Numbered from the stretch's first letter, positions 15,019 through 23,819 are shown. The stretch is DNA of 64,000 nucleotides from Brachybacterium fresconis (GCF_017876515.1 NZ_JAGIOC010000001.1:2108001-2172000); one strand, 5' to 3'. Notes: generated by a model from the letters alone, not told the origin. Program-made: numbers and translations.

Positions 15019-15912
15019 TCACTCCTTCACGGCTCCTGCGGTCATGCCGGCCACCAGCCGGCGCTGCAGGAGGGAGAACAGCACGATCGTCGGTAGGGCG
15101 GCAAGGACGGAGGCGGCCATGACGACGCCCCAGTCGGTGCCGTACTCGCCGAAGAGACCGGCGATGCCGACCTGCACGGTCTTCAGGGATTCGCTGGTGA
15201 GGAACACCTGGGCGAAGAGGAACTCGTCCCACATGGCGATGAACGCGGTCACGGCGACGGTCACGATGCCGGGCCACACCAACGGAGCGATCACGCGCGT
15301 GATGACGGTGAGGGTGGAAGCTCCGTCGATCCGGGCGGCCTCGTCCAGCGTCTTCGGCACGGAGTTCAGGAATCCGGTCATCAGCAGGGTGGCGAGTGGG
15401 GTCGTGATCGCCACGTACACGATGATCAGGCCCGCGAAGGAGTTCAGCAGTCTCAGCTCGGCGAAGAACAGGTAGACCGGGGTGATCAGCACGACGAACG
15501 GCAGCAGCTGGGTCGCGACCAGAATGATCATCACCAGGGGCTTGGCTCGGAACGAGAAGCGGGAGAGGGCGAAGCCGGCCAGCGTGGCGACGACGACGGT
15601 GATCACGGTGCCGATCCCGCAGACGATGATGCTGTTGGGCAGGTAACGCCCGAAGTTCGTCTCGTCGAACAATCGGGCGTACGAGTCCAGGCTGAGACCC
15701 GAGAACACGGTCTGCGCCGTGATGCCCTGCGAGATCTCCTGGGCGGGTCGCAAGGAGCTGTAGAACATCCACACGACGGGGAAGACGATCACGACCAGCA
15801 CGAGCCCGAAGGGGATCAGGAACAGCAGATCCTGGGGTCGGCGGCGCTCCGGCGAGCGGCGGCGCCGAGTCGTGATCGCCGGGCTCGTGCCGACCTGGTG
15901 GGTCATCGTCAT
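15019..15912 (-). CDS. ABC sugar transporter permease (MalG type)
   Basis: A 297-residue inner-membrane permease with six predicted helices. The EAA loop, DEAARIDGASTLTVITRVIAP, which docks to the ATPase, is intact. The start overlaps the stop of the preceding permease (TGATGA), with AAGGAGG 7 bases upstream. The sulfatase GTG start lies 2 bases beyond the stop. No ATPase gene is present in the operon, so a shared MsiK-like ATPase elsewhere is expected, as in other actinobacteria. Confidence 0.92.
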   Translation of the reverse strand: MTMTHQVGTSPAITTRRRRSPERRRPQDLLFLIPFGLVLVVIVFPVVWMFYSSLRPAQEISQGITAQTVFSGLSLDSYARLFDETNFGRYLPNSIIVCGIGTVITVVVATLAGFALSRFSFRAKPLVMIILVATQLLPFVVLITPVYLFFAELRLLNSFAGLIIVYVAITTPLATLLMTGFLNSVPKTLDEAARIDGASTLTVITRVIAPLVWPGIVTVAVTAFIAMWDEFLFAQVFLTSESLKTVQVGIAGLFGEYGTDWGVVMAASVLAALPTIVLFSLLQRRLVAGMTAGAVKE

Positions 15913-16814
15913 CACGCGTCCTCCTTGGTCGCGGTCACACGCAGGTAGAGCACGGCGAAGATCGCCATGATCACGGTCATGAGCAGGCCGATCGCCGCTC
16001 CGGTGCCGAGCTCGTTGTCGAAGAACGCCGCGGAGTACAGCTCGGTGGCCAGCACCGCCGTGTAGTTGCCCGGGCCTCCCCCGGTGGTGAGCCAGACGTA
16101 GACGAAGTTGTTGAACGTCTGGATGACCGTCACCAGGACCACGATGGTCAGCACCGGCCGGAGGTTCGGGAGAGTGACGCTGCGCAGAGAGGTCCATCGG
16201 CCGGCTCCGTCGACCGACGCCGCCTCGTACTGCTCCGACGGGATCGACTGCAGGCCGGCGACGAGGACCATGACCACGAACGGGAGCTCGCGCCAGACGA
16301 TGATCGCGATGATCGACCACCAGACCGTGCTGGTCTGTGCGAGGAACGGGATCGCGCCGTCGATGATCCCGAGGGCATTCAGCGCCTGATTCAGCACCCC
16401 GGAATTGCCGTCGAGGATCCATCGCCACGCCGCGATCGCCACCACCTGGGGAACCATCCAGGGGATGAGGATGAGCGTGCGGGAGAGCCCACGCAGCTTC
16501 CACCGCCGCAGGATCGGGGACTGCAGGGCGAGGGCGAGGCCGAGGCCGGCCAGGAGTCGCAGCACGACGCTCATCGCGGTGAGCCAGAAGACGGTGTTGA
16601 ACGCGGCGTTGGGCAGCTCGCCGCTGCTCCACAGGTCGCTGAAGTTCTCGAACCCTACCGATTCCGCGTCTCCGGGCGACTGGTAGGGCGACAGGCTCTG
16701 GAACGCCAGGATCACGTTGTAGATCGAGGGGACGAGGAACAGCAGCCCGATCACGAGCAGTGCTGGGGCGCTGAGCAGGTACGGCTGCAGCGAACGGAGT
16801 CGGATGGTGCCCAT
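15912..16814 (-). CDS. ABC sugar transporter permease (MalF type)
   Basis: A 300-residue membrane protein. The first helix begins at PYLLSAPALLVIGLLFLVPS. The EAA loop reads YEAASVDGAGRWTSLRSVTLP, and VWLTTGGGPGNYT near the C-terminus is typical of MalF-type partners. It pairs with the MalG-type permease encoded just downstream, with overlapping stop and start codons. The ATG at 16814 has GAGGAG 8 bases upstream and follows the binding-protein stop by 5 bases. It forms part of the channel for the sugar delivered by the lipoprotein. Confidence 0.92.
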   Translation of the reverse strand: MGTIRLRSLQPYLLSAPALLVIGLLFLVPSIYNVILAFQSLSPYQSPGDAESVGFENFSDLWSSGELPNAAFNTVFWLTAMSVVLRLLAGLGLALALQSPILRRWKLRGLSRTLILIPWMVPQVVAIAAWRWILDGNSGVLNQALNALGIIDGAIPFLAQTSTVWWSIIAIIVWRELPFVVMVLVAGLQSIPSEQYEAASVDGAGRWTSLRSVTLPNLRPVLTIVVLVTVIQTFNNFVYVWLTTGGGPGNYTAVLATELYSAAFFDNELGTGAAIGLLMTVIMAIFAVLYLRVTATKEDA

Positions 16815-16819
16815 GCCCC

Positions 16820-18070
16820 TCACTCCTCGAGTCCGGTGGTCATGGTGCTGATGATCTTCCGCGCTGCGTCCGGCGGCTCGGACTGGCCGGAGTAGACGGC
16901 GGAGAACTGCTGGTTCACCAGCGCCTGGAGCGAGGCGATGGTGATCGGTGCATCGGCGTAGCGCGCGAAGGATTCGGCGTGCGGGAGCTGGTCGACGTAT
17001 CCCTGCTCCGAGGGGTCGACGTCGACCTGGTCGAGGGTCGTGGCCGAGGCCGGGTACTGGGGGTAGTTCTCGAAGGTCTCCGGGCTCATCAGGAACTTCA
17101 CGAACTCCCACGCCGCCTCGGGCTCCTCGCAGTTCGCGTTGATGCCCAGCGCTCGCCCTCCGAGGTGCGTGGCACCGTCCTCGAGACCCCCGGGCATCGG
17201 GGCGGTCATCAGCTCGGCCCCGACGCTCTCGCGGGCGGTGCGGAAGGCTGCCGGGGGCATGAAGGTCATGGCGCAGGTGCCGTCGTCCAGGGAGCCGATG
17301 ATGCTGGGGTCCCCGTAGTCGGTGGTGGCCTGCATGGACACCGGGGTGATCCCCTCGGTGAAGTAGCTGTTGAAGTACTCCATCGTGTCCACGAGCTGCT
17401 GCTGGCTGACGCCGACGCTCCAGGTGTCCCCGTCGGCCCGGATCAGTTCGGAGTCGTGGGCCCAGAGGTAGTAGTTGATCGGGAACCACTGTGCGCTGGA
17501 GAACTGGGCACCCGCAGGAAAGACGAATCCGCTGACCTCGCCGCCGGAATCCTGGGTGATCTTCGCGGCGACCTCGGCGAGCTCCTCCCAGTCCTGCGGC
17601 GTCTCGGAGATGCCGGCCTGCTCGAGGACGTCCGGGCGGTAGACGAGGGCCATCGTGTCCGCGGTCCAGGGCACGGCCCACATCGACCCGTCGTAGGTGG
17701 TCATGTCCGTGGCGAGGAGATCGTCACCGCCCTCGGCGGGCGAGGACGCCATGAGGTCATCCAGCGGAGTGAGGATGCGTGGCTCGGCCATGAAGGAGAC
17801 ATCGGTGAAGGCCAGTTGCGCGATGTCGGGGCCCGAGCCGGCATTGGCCTCGCGGGCGAACTGCTGCGGGTTGTTCGGCGACAGAGTCTCCATCGCGATG
17901 CGGTAATCGGGATGCTCCGCATTCCAGGACTCGATCGTCTCGACGAGTCCGCCCACCTGATTCGCCGGGTCGAATTGCCGGAAGACGCGCTCGCCCTCTG
18001 CGCCTCGGTCGGCGCAGCCTGCCAGCGGCGCGGCCAGAAGCCCTGCTGCCAGCACCGTTCGTCGTCTCAT
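16820..18070 (-). CDS. ABC sugar-binding lipoprotein
   Basis: A 416-residue extracellular solute-binding protein of family 1. MRRRTVLAAGLLAAPLAGC is a lipoprotein signal with a lipobox (LAGC), so the mature protein is anchored by Cys19. RVFRQFDPANQVGGLVE and the ADTMALVYRPDVLEQAGI hinge are usual in this class. It is the first gene of a four-gene operon (binding protein, two permeases, sulfatase) whose promoter carries a perfect operator at 18121-18133. The downstream sulfatase points to a sulfated oligosaccharide as ligand; this is inference. Confidence 0.9.
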   Translation of the reverse strand: MRRRTVLAAGLLAAPLAGCADRGAEGERVFRQFDPANQVGGLVETIESWNAEHPDYRIAMETLSPNNPQQFAREANAGSGPDIAQLAFTDVSFMAEPRILTPLDDLMASSPAEGGDDLLATDMTTYDGSMWAVPWTADTMALVYRPDVLEQAGISETPQDWEELAEVAAKITQDSGGEVSGFVFPAGAQFSSAQWFPINYYLWAHDSELIRADGDTWSVGVSQQQLVDTMEYFNSYFTEGITPVSMQATTDYGDPSIIGSLDDGTCAMTFMPPAAFRTARESVGAELMTAPMPGGLEDGATHLGGRALGINANCEEPEAAWEFVKFLMSPETFENYPQYPASATTLDQVDVDPSEQGYVDQLPHAESFARYADAPITIASLQALVNQQFSAVYSGQSEPPDAARKIISTMTTGLEE

Positions 18071-18104
18071 GAGCAGGCCTCCTCGCCATTGTCATGCGAG
18101 CGTC

Positions 18105-18133
18105 AGTAGACATGATCAATTTGACAGTGTCAA
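18105..18133 (-). promoter_or_regulatory. Promoter of the sulfo-sugar ABC operon with overlapping operator
   Basis: Read on the minus strand, TTGACA (18128-18133) and TCTACT (18105-18110) are 17 bp apart. The -35 box is one arm of the perfect 13-bp palindrome TTGACAGTGTCAA at 18121-18133, so a protein bound there would block RNA polymerase. The neighbouring ROK repressor is the obvious candidate. Confidence 0.6.
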
Positions 18134-18155
18134 TGGGTTCCGGTGGTCGTAGCAT
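18127..18155 (+). promoter_or_regulatory. ROK gene promoter, leaderless
   Basis: GTGTCA (18127-18132), a 17-bp spacer and TAGCAT (18150-18155) precede the ATG at 18162 by 6 bases. The -35 box shares the palindrome at 18121-18133 with the divergent operon, so one operator could control both directions. Confidence 0.5.
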
Positions 18156-18161
18156 CGAGGC

Positions 18162-19442
18162 ATGGCATCGCGGACCACCGACCCGACGACGGAGAGATCC
18201 GCGCGGCGCGGCACGAACCTGCCGCGCGTGGCCGAGTACAACCAGGTCCTGGTGCTGGACCTGATCCGCCGGTCCCCCGGCACGAGTCGCAGCGAGCTGG
18301 TCCAGCGCACAGGGCTGACGATGCAGACGCTCTCGAACATCTGCCAGCGTCTCGTGACTGCCGGGCTGATCCGTGAATCCGGCCGGGTGCGGTCCGGAAT
18401 GGGGGCACCGCGCATCATCTACGAGGTCGAGCCGACGGGCCGTTACTCCCTCGGACTGCACATCGATCCGGCGCAGCTGAGCCTCGTTCTGCTCGACCTG
18501 GCCGGCGAGAGCGTGCACAGCCTCGTCGTCCCGACCCCGGAGGCCCCCGGCCCCTCACACGTCTTCGACCTGATCGAAGAGCAGGTGGACGTCCTGCTCA
18601 CCGAGGCCCACGTGACCCGCGAACTGGTCATCGGACTCGGGGTCGCGACGCCCGGCCCCCTCGACGTCGAGCACGGATCCGTGATCGGCCCTCCCCTGCT
18701 GCCGGGCTGGGGCCACGTGCACCTGCGGGTGGAGCTCGCCCAGCGCCTCGCGCTGACCGTCGTCGTCGAGAAGGACAGCACGGCGGCGGCGATCGGTGAG
18801 ATCTGGCGATCCCCGCGCGATGCCGAGAACCTCGCCTTCCTCTATCTCGGCACCGGGGTCTCGGCCGGCCTCGTCCTGGACGGGGAGACGCTGCGCGGCT
18901 CCGCGGGTGCCGCGAGCCGCCTGTCCCACCTGGGGAACATCGGCCATCTGACGGCGGACCCCGACGGCGAGCGCTGCGACTGCGGCGGGCGCGGCTGCGT
19001 CTCCGTCGCCTCGCTCCCTGCCGGCATCGTGGAGAAGGCCGTCGCCCGCGGCGCGCTGCCCTCGGAGACCAGTACGAGCAACGCGCGCGCTGTCGAAACG
19101 GCCCTGCTCGAGCTCTCGCGCCGGGCGGAGGTCGACGACGACCCCGGCGCGCGCGAGATCCTCGATCACGCCGCCCGCGGGCTCGCGCGGGTCGGCATGC
19201 AGCTGGCGAACCTGCTGGACCTGGATGCCATCGTGTTCGGTGGACCTCAGTGGCCAGCCTTCGCTCCGTCCTGCCTGCGCGTCGTCCCGGAACTCGTCAA
19301 CGAGCACTTCGTCGCCCGCGACGACCACCGGGTCGAGGTGCGCGGCACCGCCGTCGGAGGACACGTCGGCGCGATGGGGGCGGCCTCCCTGGCAATGTCG
19401 GTGACGATGTTCGATGCACCCGGGCACCTGTATCTGGGGTGA
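18162..19442 (+). CDS. ROK-family transcriptional regulator
   Basis: A 426-residue repressor. The N-terminal winged helix contains LIRRSPGTSRSELVQRTGLT. The C-terminal sugar-kinase-like domain has LGVATPGPLDV, the acidic loop VVEKDSTAAAIGE, YLGTGVSAGLVLDG and the zinc motif CDCGGRGCVS. It most likely senses the sugar taken up by the divergent ABC operon and binds TTGACAGTGTCAA. The presence of the DNA-binding domain marks it as an NagC/XylR-type regulator rather than a free glucokinase. The mRNA is probably leaderless. Confidence 0.88.
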   Translation: MASRTTDPTTERSARRGTNLPRVAEYNQVLVLDLIRRSPGTSRSELVQRTGLTMQTLSNICQRLVTAGLIRESGRVRSGMGAPRIIYEVEPTGRYSLGLHIDPAQLSLVLLDLAGESVHSLVVPTPEAPGPSHVFDLIEEQVDVLLTEAHVTRELVIGLGVATPGPLDVEHGSVIGPPLLPGWGHVHLRVELAQRLALTVVVEKDSTAAAIGEIWRSPRDAENLAFLYLGTGVSAGLVLDGETLRGSAGAASRLSHLGNIGHLTADPDGERCDCGGRGCVSVASLPAGIVEKAVARGALPSETSTSNARAVETALLELSRRAEVDDDPGAREILDHAARGLARVGMQLANLLDLDAIVFGGPQWPAFAPSCLRVVPELVNEHFVARDDHRVEVRGTAVGGHVGAMGAASLAMSVTMFDAPGHLYLG

Positions 19443-19469
19443 GCGCGGACGGACGCACGTCTGACCGAC

Positions 19470-19487
19470 GGCGGGCAGGCGCCCGCC
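19470..19487 (+). terminator. Terminator hairpin after the ROK gene
   Basis: GGCGGGC (19470-19476) and GCCCGCC (19481-19487) form a perfect 7-bp stem with a 4-base loop, 28 bp after the ROK stop. The rest of the gap (19488-19716) shows no gene that I can support. Confidence 0.5.
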
Positions 19488-19716
19488 GGAGCACCATGAT
19501 CGCCATGGGATAGTTCTGGGTGCTCGCCGACAGCGTGGAGACCGACGAGCTCGAACGGCAACACGCTGCGAAGGTCGGCCCGGCGACGTCGCGGCGATGC
19601 ATCGCCCCCTTTGCGTTGAGGCGGCAACGCCGAAGTCTCAGAATGACGGCCGGACCGCGCCAGGCGTCCCCATGGCTCACGTGACTGGGCGGAGTGCCTG
19701 ACCATCAACCCTGCGT

Positions 19717-20649
19717 TCAGAGCCCACCGTCGCGCTCGCACGACGCCGCGTCGATGGACGAGATCACCTGTTCGAACCACGCTCGCGCCGAGTCGAGGTC
19801 GTCCAGCACGAGCGAGCTGCCGCCGTTCTCCGTCTCCTCACGGGCGTCACGATAAGCAGGTTCCCAGCCGTCCATGTCACGCAGGGGCAACGGCGGCCAC
19901 GCTTGCCCGCGACGGAAGTCGAACGTGCGCACGCAGGCCTCCCGCAACGAGGCCACCTCCGGGCCGGCCTCCCAGAGGAGCTGCAGATCCACCAGGTCAT
20001 GGGCACGCACATCGCTGGGGTCCGTCACTGCGTAGATCTTCTGCGCGATTTGGTGCTCCAGGTCGATGAGCTCCACCGGCTGCAGCTCCCCGAATCCGAA
20101 GTGCTCCCCCAGCGCGACGAGCTCTCTGTCGACGACGCGGCGGGCATGGGCACGTGGCCCGATCTCAGGATCGGACACCTCGACGTCCAGTCCCGCCCAC
20201 TCGCGCCCGAGGAAGGAGATCGTGACCCTGTAGGGATGCATGACGTACTGGGGTCGAACGAGTCCAGGGTCATGCAACCGCCGCGGTCTCAGGGTCGCGG
20301 TGAATGCCACGCGCTCCGGAGCATCAGGATCTCGGCGCAGCGCGCCCTTGGTCGCGGACACCGCACCCCACCCCTGTGCCAGTCGTGTTCGGAACACGTC
20401 CTCGAAGACTGTGCCACGTTGCCGAGTGGAGACGTCCAGATCGGCTGTGGCCCGTGTCCCGCGCTCCCCGAGTCGGAGTTTGACACCCATACCTCCCTTG
20501 ACCGCGACAGCGTCCGGAAGCATCTGAGACACGATGAGCGTGCAGAGCATCCGGCGCACGCGGGCGATGGGAACCCCGAGCTCACGAGATGACTCTTCGA
20601 GCCGAGAGTTCAGCTGAGCAATGTTCAGCGGTGGGACCGCGGCGCTCAT
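19717..20649 (-). CDS. AbiEii-type nucleotidyltransferase toxin
   Basis: A 310-residue protein of the AbiEii/AbiGii family, the toxin of type IV abortive-infection systems. AVKGGMGVKLRLGERGTRAT followed by ADLDVSTRQ resembles the nucleotidyltransferase GG/GS...D-x-D motif of the family. FLGREWAGLDVEVSDPEIG and IAQKIYAVTDPSDVRAHDLVDL match the later conserved blocks, including the K-x-Y core. Related proteins act on tRNA 3' ends or other acceptors with NTPs and stop growth during phage infection. Its ATG overlaps the antitoxin stop by 4 bases (ATGA). Phage defence is a family inference. Confidence 0.8.
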   Translation of the reverse strand: MSAAVPPLNIAQLNSRLEESSRELGVPIARVRRMLCTLIVSQMLPDAVAVKGGMGVKLRLGERGTRATADLDVSTRQRGTVFEDVFRTRLAQGWGAVSATKGALRRDPDAPERVAFTATLRPRRLHDPGLVRPQYVMHPYRVTISFLGREWAGLDVEVSDPEIGPRAHARRVVDRELVALGEHFGFGELQPVELIDLEHQIAQKIYAVTDPSDVRAHDLVDLQLLWEAGPEVASLREACVRTFDFRRGQAWPPLPLRDMDGWEPAYRDAREETENGGSSLVLDDLDSARAWFEQVISSIDAASCERDGGL

Positions 20650-21188
20650 ACGGTGCGCTGCTTCCCGTGACCGAGTTCGGCAGCGTCGCGTTCATCGATC
20701 ATCTCGCGCTGGAGCGCCTGGTCGGCCAGCGCCTTCCAGCGCCTCGGCGGCATCCTGTCGTACAGGTCCTCCAGCGCGCGACGGACAGTGGTCGCCGGGA
20801 TGCCCTCGTAGCACGTCACGTCCTCATCGGGCACGTCGTTGCGCGTCTCGAGGTCAACCCACTCGGGAAGACTCCTGCGCACCCGTCGACGGCACGCGAC
20901 CCGGATGCGGCGCGGATTGACCTGCCCCAGTCCCAAGAGATCGAGCACGGCCTCGCGGTGCAGAAAGGCCCCGTCGCCGACCAGCGCAGCAGCGGCCGCG
21001 GACTGGGTCAGCTCGGTCGCAGGGACGTCTCGGTGCTGATACACGCCGTTGCCGTAGGCCAGCAGTGCTCCACGGTGCGCGAGCTTGCGCACCTCCACGG
21101 CGGGAACTCCTGCCTCCTCGGCCTCGCGGACAGTGACGATGCCGTTCTGCTCTGCAGCGATTTCCCACAGATCGCGTCGGTAGCCCAT
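20646..21188 (-). CDS. AbiEi-type antitoxin / autorepressor
   Basis: A 180-residue protein. The N-terminal winged helix (YRRDLWEIAAEQNGIVTVRE, AGVPAVEVRKLAHRGAL) and the Y-G-x-G-V-Y-Q turn are typical of AbiEi antitoxins. The C-terminal part contains VTCYEGIPATTVRRALEDLYD, the antitoxin-1 signature. In characterised systems it neutralises AbiEii without stable binding and represses its own promoter. GGAGGGG lies 4 bases before the ATG at 21188. An inverted repeat over the presumed -10 box at 21212-21231 fits autoregulation. Confidence 0.82.
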   Translation of the reverse strand: MGYRRDLWEIAAEQNGIVTVREAEEAGVPAVEVRKLAHRGALLAYGNGVYQHRDVPATELTQSAAAAALVGDGAFLHREAVLDLLGLGQVNPRRIRVACRRRVRRSLPEWVDLETRNDVPDEDVTCYEGIPATTVRRALEDLYDRMPPRRWKALADQALQREMIDERDAAELGHGKQRTV

Positions 21189-21211
21189 GATCCCCCTCCG
21201 ATGTGTCAAAA

Positions 21212-21231
21212 GCGTACCATTTCCAGTACGC
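21212..21231. promoter_or_regulatory. Inverted repeat over the AbiE promoter
   Basis: GCGTAC (21212-21217) and GTACGC (21226-21231) face each other across 8 bases, with AAA/TTT flanks extending the symmetry. On the minus strand TACGCT (21211-21216) is a TAnnnT -10 element inside one arm. The arrangement matches the paired repeats bound by AbiEi autorepressors. Confidence 0.5.
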
Positions 21232-21351
21232 ATTTGCCGTCCCCAGGGAGAAAGACGGACATCGAAGACCGGTCATGACGACTGGATCGCGACGAGGAAG
21301 CGGGTCCGCGTATGACGAGACAGGTGCGCGGGATCGGCTTCCGTGGCGTCG

Positions 21352-21480
21352 TCACGCCCTGTGGCCCAACGAATCCATCTGCGGGGTGAGCACATCCTCG
21401 GCGCCGAAGCACCCCAGGTCGCCCCAGCCGAGGTCGTCGGCGTAGAGGATCACGACGTTCGGGGGTCGGTGCCGGGTCAC
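21352..21480 (-). pseudogene. Sulfatase 5'-end stub
   Basis: From the GTG at 21480 the frame reads HRPPNVVILYADDLGWGDLG and CFGAED, nearly identical to residues 6-31 of the sulfatase at 13646-15016. It then diverges and stops after 42 codons. The similarity also runs upstream through the GTCAC..CC.TCA.GGCTCC stretch that in the intact operon holds the permease stop. It is therefore a remnant of a second copy of the permease-sulfatase junction, cut at both ends. The catalytic CSPSR segment is missing, so it cannot be an enzyme. Confidence 0.75.
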
Positions 21481-21484
21481 GCCG

Positions 21485-21913
21485 TCATGGCTCCCGCGAG
21501 TCGTCGGCCTGCGCGTCCTCGTCCAGTTCGAGGAGGTACGCGCTGAAGATCTCCGAGCGCAGCGACCTGACCTTCGTCGTCAGCGCCGACCGCTCCGCCC
21601 TGGTCGAGCCGGGGGCCTTCAGGAGCTGGGCGGCGTGCTCGCATCGGTCCACCTGAATCCTCCAGCCTCGTGCCCGCTCGGCCTCCTCCTCGTCGTCCGC
21701 GGACTCCTCCAGGTAGGTGACCTCGTCGCGCAGGATGCCGATGGTCTCGATCAGATCATCGGTGCTGCCGCCCCGACGCCTGACCAGGTGAGACGCCTGT
21801 TCCCGCGCGGTCTTTCGCGCCTCGGGGTTCTTCCACAGCCGCGCGGCCGCCTCAGCCGCCAGCGGGCCGACCCACTTGGCCGCGCGAACGGCGATGTCCT
21901 TCTTCGCTGGCAC
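21485..21913 (-). CDS. Hypothetical protein, helical and charged
   Basis: A 142-residue cytoplasmic protein that I do not recognise. The GTG at 21913 has AAGGGGG upstream. It starts AKKDIAVRAAKWVGPLAAEA, continues with a Lys/Arg-rich part, and then an acidic coiled coil (IGILRDEVTYLEESADDEEE). It ends in an acidic tail. The helical build and the place between the AbiE pair and another unknown protein resemble small accessory proteins of defence islands, but that is only context. Its stop codon lies 5 bp from the sulfatase stub. Confidence 0.6.
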   Translation of the reverse strand: MPAKKDIAVRAAKWVGPLAAEAAARLWKNPEARKTAREQASHLVRRRGGSTDDLIETIGILRDEVTYLEESADDEEEAERARGWRIQVDRCEHAAQLLKAPGSTRAERSALTTKVRSLRSEIFSAYLLELDEDAQADDSREP

Positions 21914-22048
21914 ATTTCCCCCTTGGAATCGGTGAGCCGAGCGTACAGGGAGTGGGCGGATTGACGGGCTGTGGGAGTCATGCGGATCAGCGAGCACGAG
22001 CACGGCCCGTGGGCTCGCCCATATCGCTGGTGATCTGCCCAGACGTCC

Positions 22049-23617
22049 TTACGCGCCCTCCAGCTCCCGCGTCGCGCGCTCGCTGAGCAAGGGGTCGGTG
22101 CGCTTCTCGCTGTCGGGCAGGTTCATCGCAGTGGCCAGCACATCGCTCAGGCGTCGCGCAGATTCCAGCTCCGGTCCCGTCCTGGCCCAATCGTCGAAGG
22201 TGAGCCGCAGGTTCTCCTCCGCCGTGATGATGTCCAGAGCAGGACCGCTCTTGCCGCGCTCGACGAATCGCACGTAGCGGATGTCATCGAGGAGGAACTC
22301 GTCGTCGATCAGCCCCTGCTTGCGCACCGAACTCTGCCGGGAGACGAAGAAGCGGGTGGGCGTCACGCCGAGGTAGGCGTTGTCGCCGACGAAGCGGTCG
22401 AGGTTCACGTCGGCGAGCGCCAGCAGCGGCTCGTCGCCGGGGACCGCCCATCGCAGGATCCGCAGGAGGTTCTCCGGAGCGCTCTTGTGGAAGACGCGGA
22501 GGGTCGGATCCAGCTCCGCGGGCTTCGAGCAGTGCCGTTCGCGCAGCTCCGCGACGCGTTCCGCCAGGGCCCCGGCCATCGCGGCCGTGTCCTGCACGCT
22601 CCGACGCTTGGACGAGAACGGCAGGCTGAACTCACCGGGCAGCTCGACCATCAGGTTGCAGTGACGCTCGAGCGTCGCAAGCAGCCGTTCGATCTCGTCC
22701 ATCGCCTGTTCGTGCTCACGCTTGGACGAGGTGACGAGCTCGGTCAGCAGGTTCTCGTTCTCGGCGGCGTTGGCTTCGTCCCGGCTGATGTGCGCGGCGC
22801 GAAGGACCTGTGCGCGGTACCAGGACCCCTCGGCCATGAGCATGCCGTGCACGTCGGCGAAGATGCGCTCGATGCTCTTCTCGATGTATGCCCGACGGTT
22901 CTGGGCGTCGGTGTCGAGGGCGGCGACATGTTCGCGGACGAAGGAGGAGAAGAGCCTCTTCTGCTTGCGCAGGTCCGCGTCCCTCGTCGCAAGGGGCGTG
23001 AAGATGTGATCGTTGACGACGCCGGTGGCCTTCGCCTCCCGCACGGCACGCATGGTGGTCTCGTACAGGCCGAGCAGCGTCGCCCACTGGTCCTGATGGA
23101 TCGCCTGCAGGACGTCGCGCGTGAGCTCGATGTTCTCGTCCACGCGTCGCGAGATCGAAGCGAGCTGCACCTGCAGGGCGAGCAGCGCCCCAGCAGGGCC
23201 GAGGCTGGAGAGCACCTGCGCGCTCTGTGCTCCTGCCGCGGGTGCCCATCGGATCTGGGCCGAGATCTTGCCGTTCTCCCCGACGAGCGCGCCGAGATTC
23301 CAGCCCTCCGACATCATCGGCTTGGCCGCCTTGAGTGCTTCCAGCGTCTGCGGCGCGAGCTTCACGAGTCCTTGCGCGGCAACTGCCCCCTGCGCGCCTT
23401 GAGCGGCGACGTTCCCGAGTCCTGCAGCGAGGGCGACCTTGTCGGCGAGCGCCTTGCCGGTCTGCGCATTCATGATCCCGAAGGGGACCACGTCGAGGTC
23501 CTCCGGAATCTCATCGGCGAAGAGGACCGCCAGCCCTTCCTCGACCTCTACCAGGCTCATCGCCGGTTCGGAGGACACGGCCACGTCGCCGCCCGACATC
23601 TCAACAGAGGACTGCAT
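22049..23617 (-). CDS. Unknown protein with helical core and C-terminal bacterial PH-like domain
   Basis: A 522-residue protein without signal peptide. An Ala/Gly/Gln-rich segment (GLGNVAAQGAQGAVAAQG, residues 68-88) is followed by a hydrophobic LGPAGALLALQVQLASI stretch. A long alpha-helical coiled-coil region covers about residues 150-350. The C-terminal 120 residues contain VGDNAYLGVTPTRFF and LLDDIRYVRFVERGKSG, the strand pattern of YokE-like bacterial PH domains, which can mediate membrane or protein contact. ATG 23617 has GAGAAGAG upstream. It is alone between AbiE-side genes and a LysR gene. I cannot name a function; a membrane-linked sensor in the defence-like island is possible. Confidence 0.6.
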   Translation of the reverse strand: MQSSVEMSGGDVAVSSEPAMSLVEVEEGLAVLFADEIPEDLDVVPFGIMNAQTGKALADKVALAAGLGNVAAQGAQGAVAAQGLVKLAPQTLEALKAAKPMMSEGWNLGALVGENGKISAQIRWAPAAGAQSAQVLSSLGPAGALLALQVQLASISRRVDENIELTRDVLQAIHQDQWATLLGLYETTMRAVREAKATGVVNDHIFTPLATRDADLRKQKRLFSSFVREHVAALDTDAQNRRAYIEKSIERIFADVHGMLMAEGSWYRAQVLRAAHISRDEANAAENENLLTELVTSSKREHEQAMDEIERLLATLERHCNLMVELPGEFSLPFSSKRRSVQDTAAMAGALAERVAELRERHCSKPAELDPTLRVFHKSAPENLLRILRWAVPGDEPLLALADVNLDRFVGDNAYLGVTPTRFFVSRQSSVRKQGLIDDEFLLDDIRYVRFVERGKSGPALDIITAEENLRLTFDDWARTGPELESARRLSDVLATAMNLPDSEKRTDPLLSERATRELEGA

Positions 23618-23819
23618 GAACACTCTTCTCGCTCATCTCGAGCCGTCATCGGCATCGAGCACCCGATGGAGACTCCGTCTCCGAAAGCACAAGGACGACA
23701 GCCCATCCGGGCCACCATCAGAAAGCTAGCGGCTGCGGCCGACATTCGGAGCAGATCGCAGCACGTTGTCAGAATCGATGCGAAGCCGACACACAACCGG
23801 CGAGCCTCATCGGCGTCGA

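Noticed and set aside
13550-15475. Long plus-strand frame opposite the sulfatase and permease
   Set aside because: The minus strand encodes a complete sulfatase and permease with intact motifs; the plus frame has only low-complexity Arg/Gly/Val sequence.
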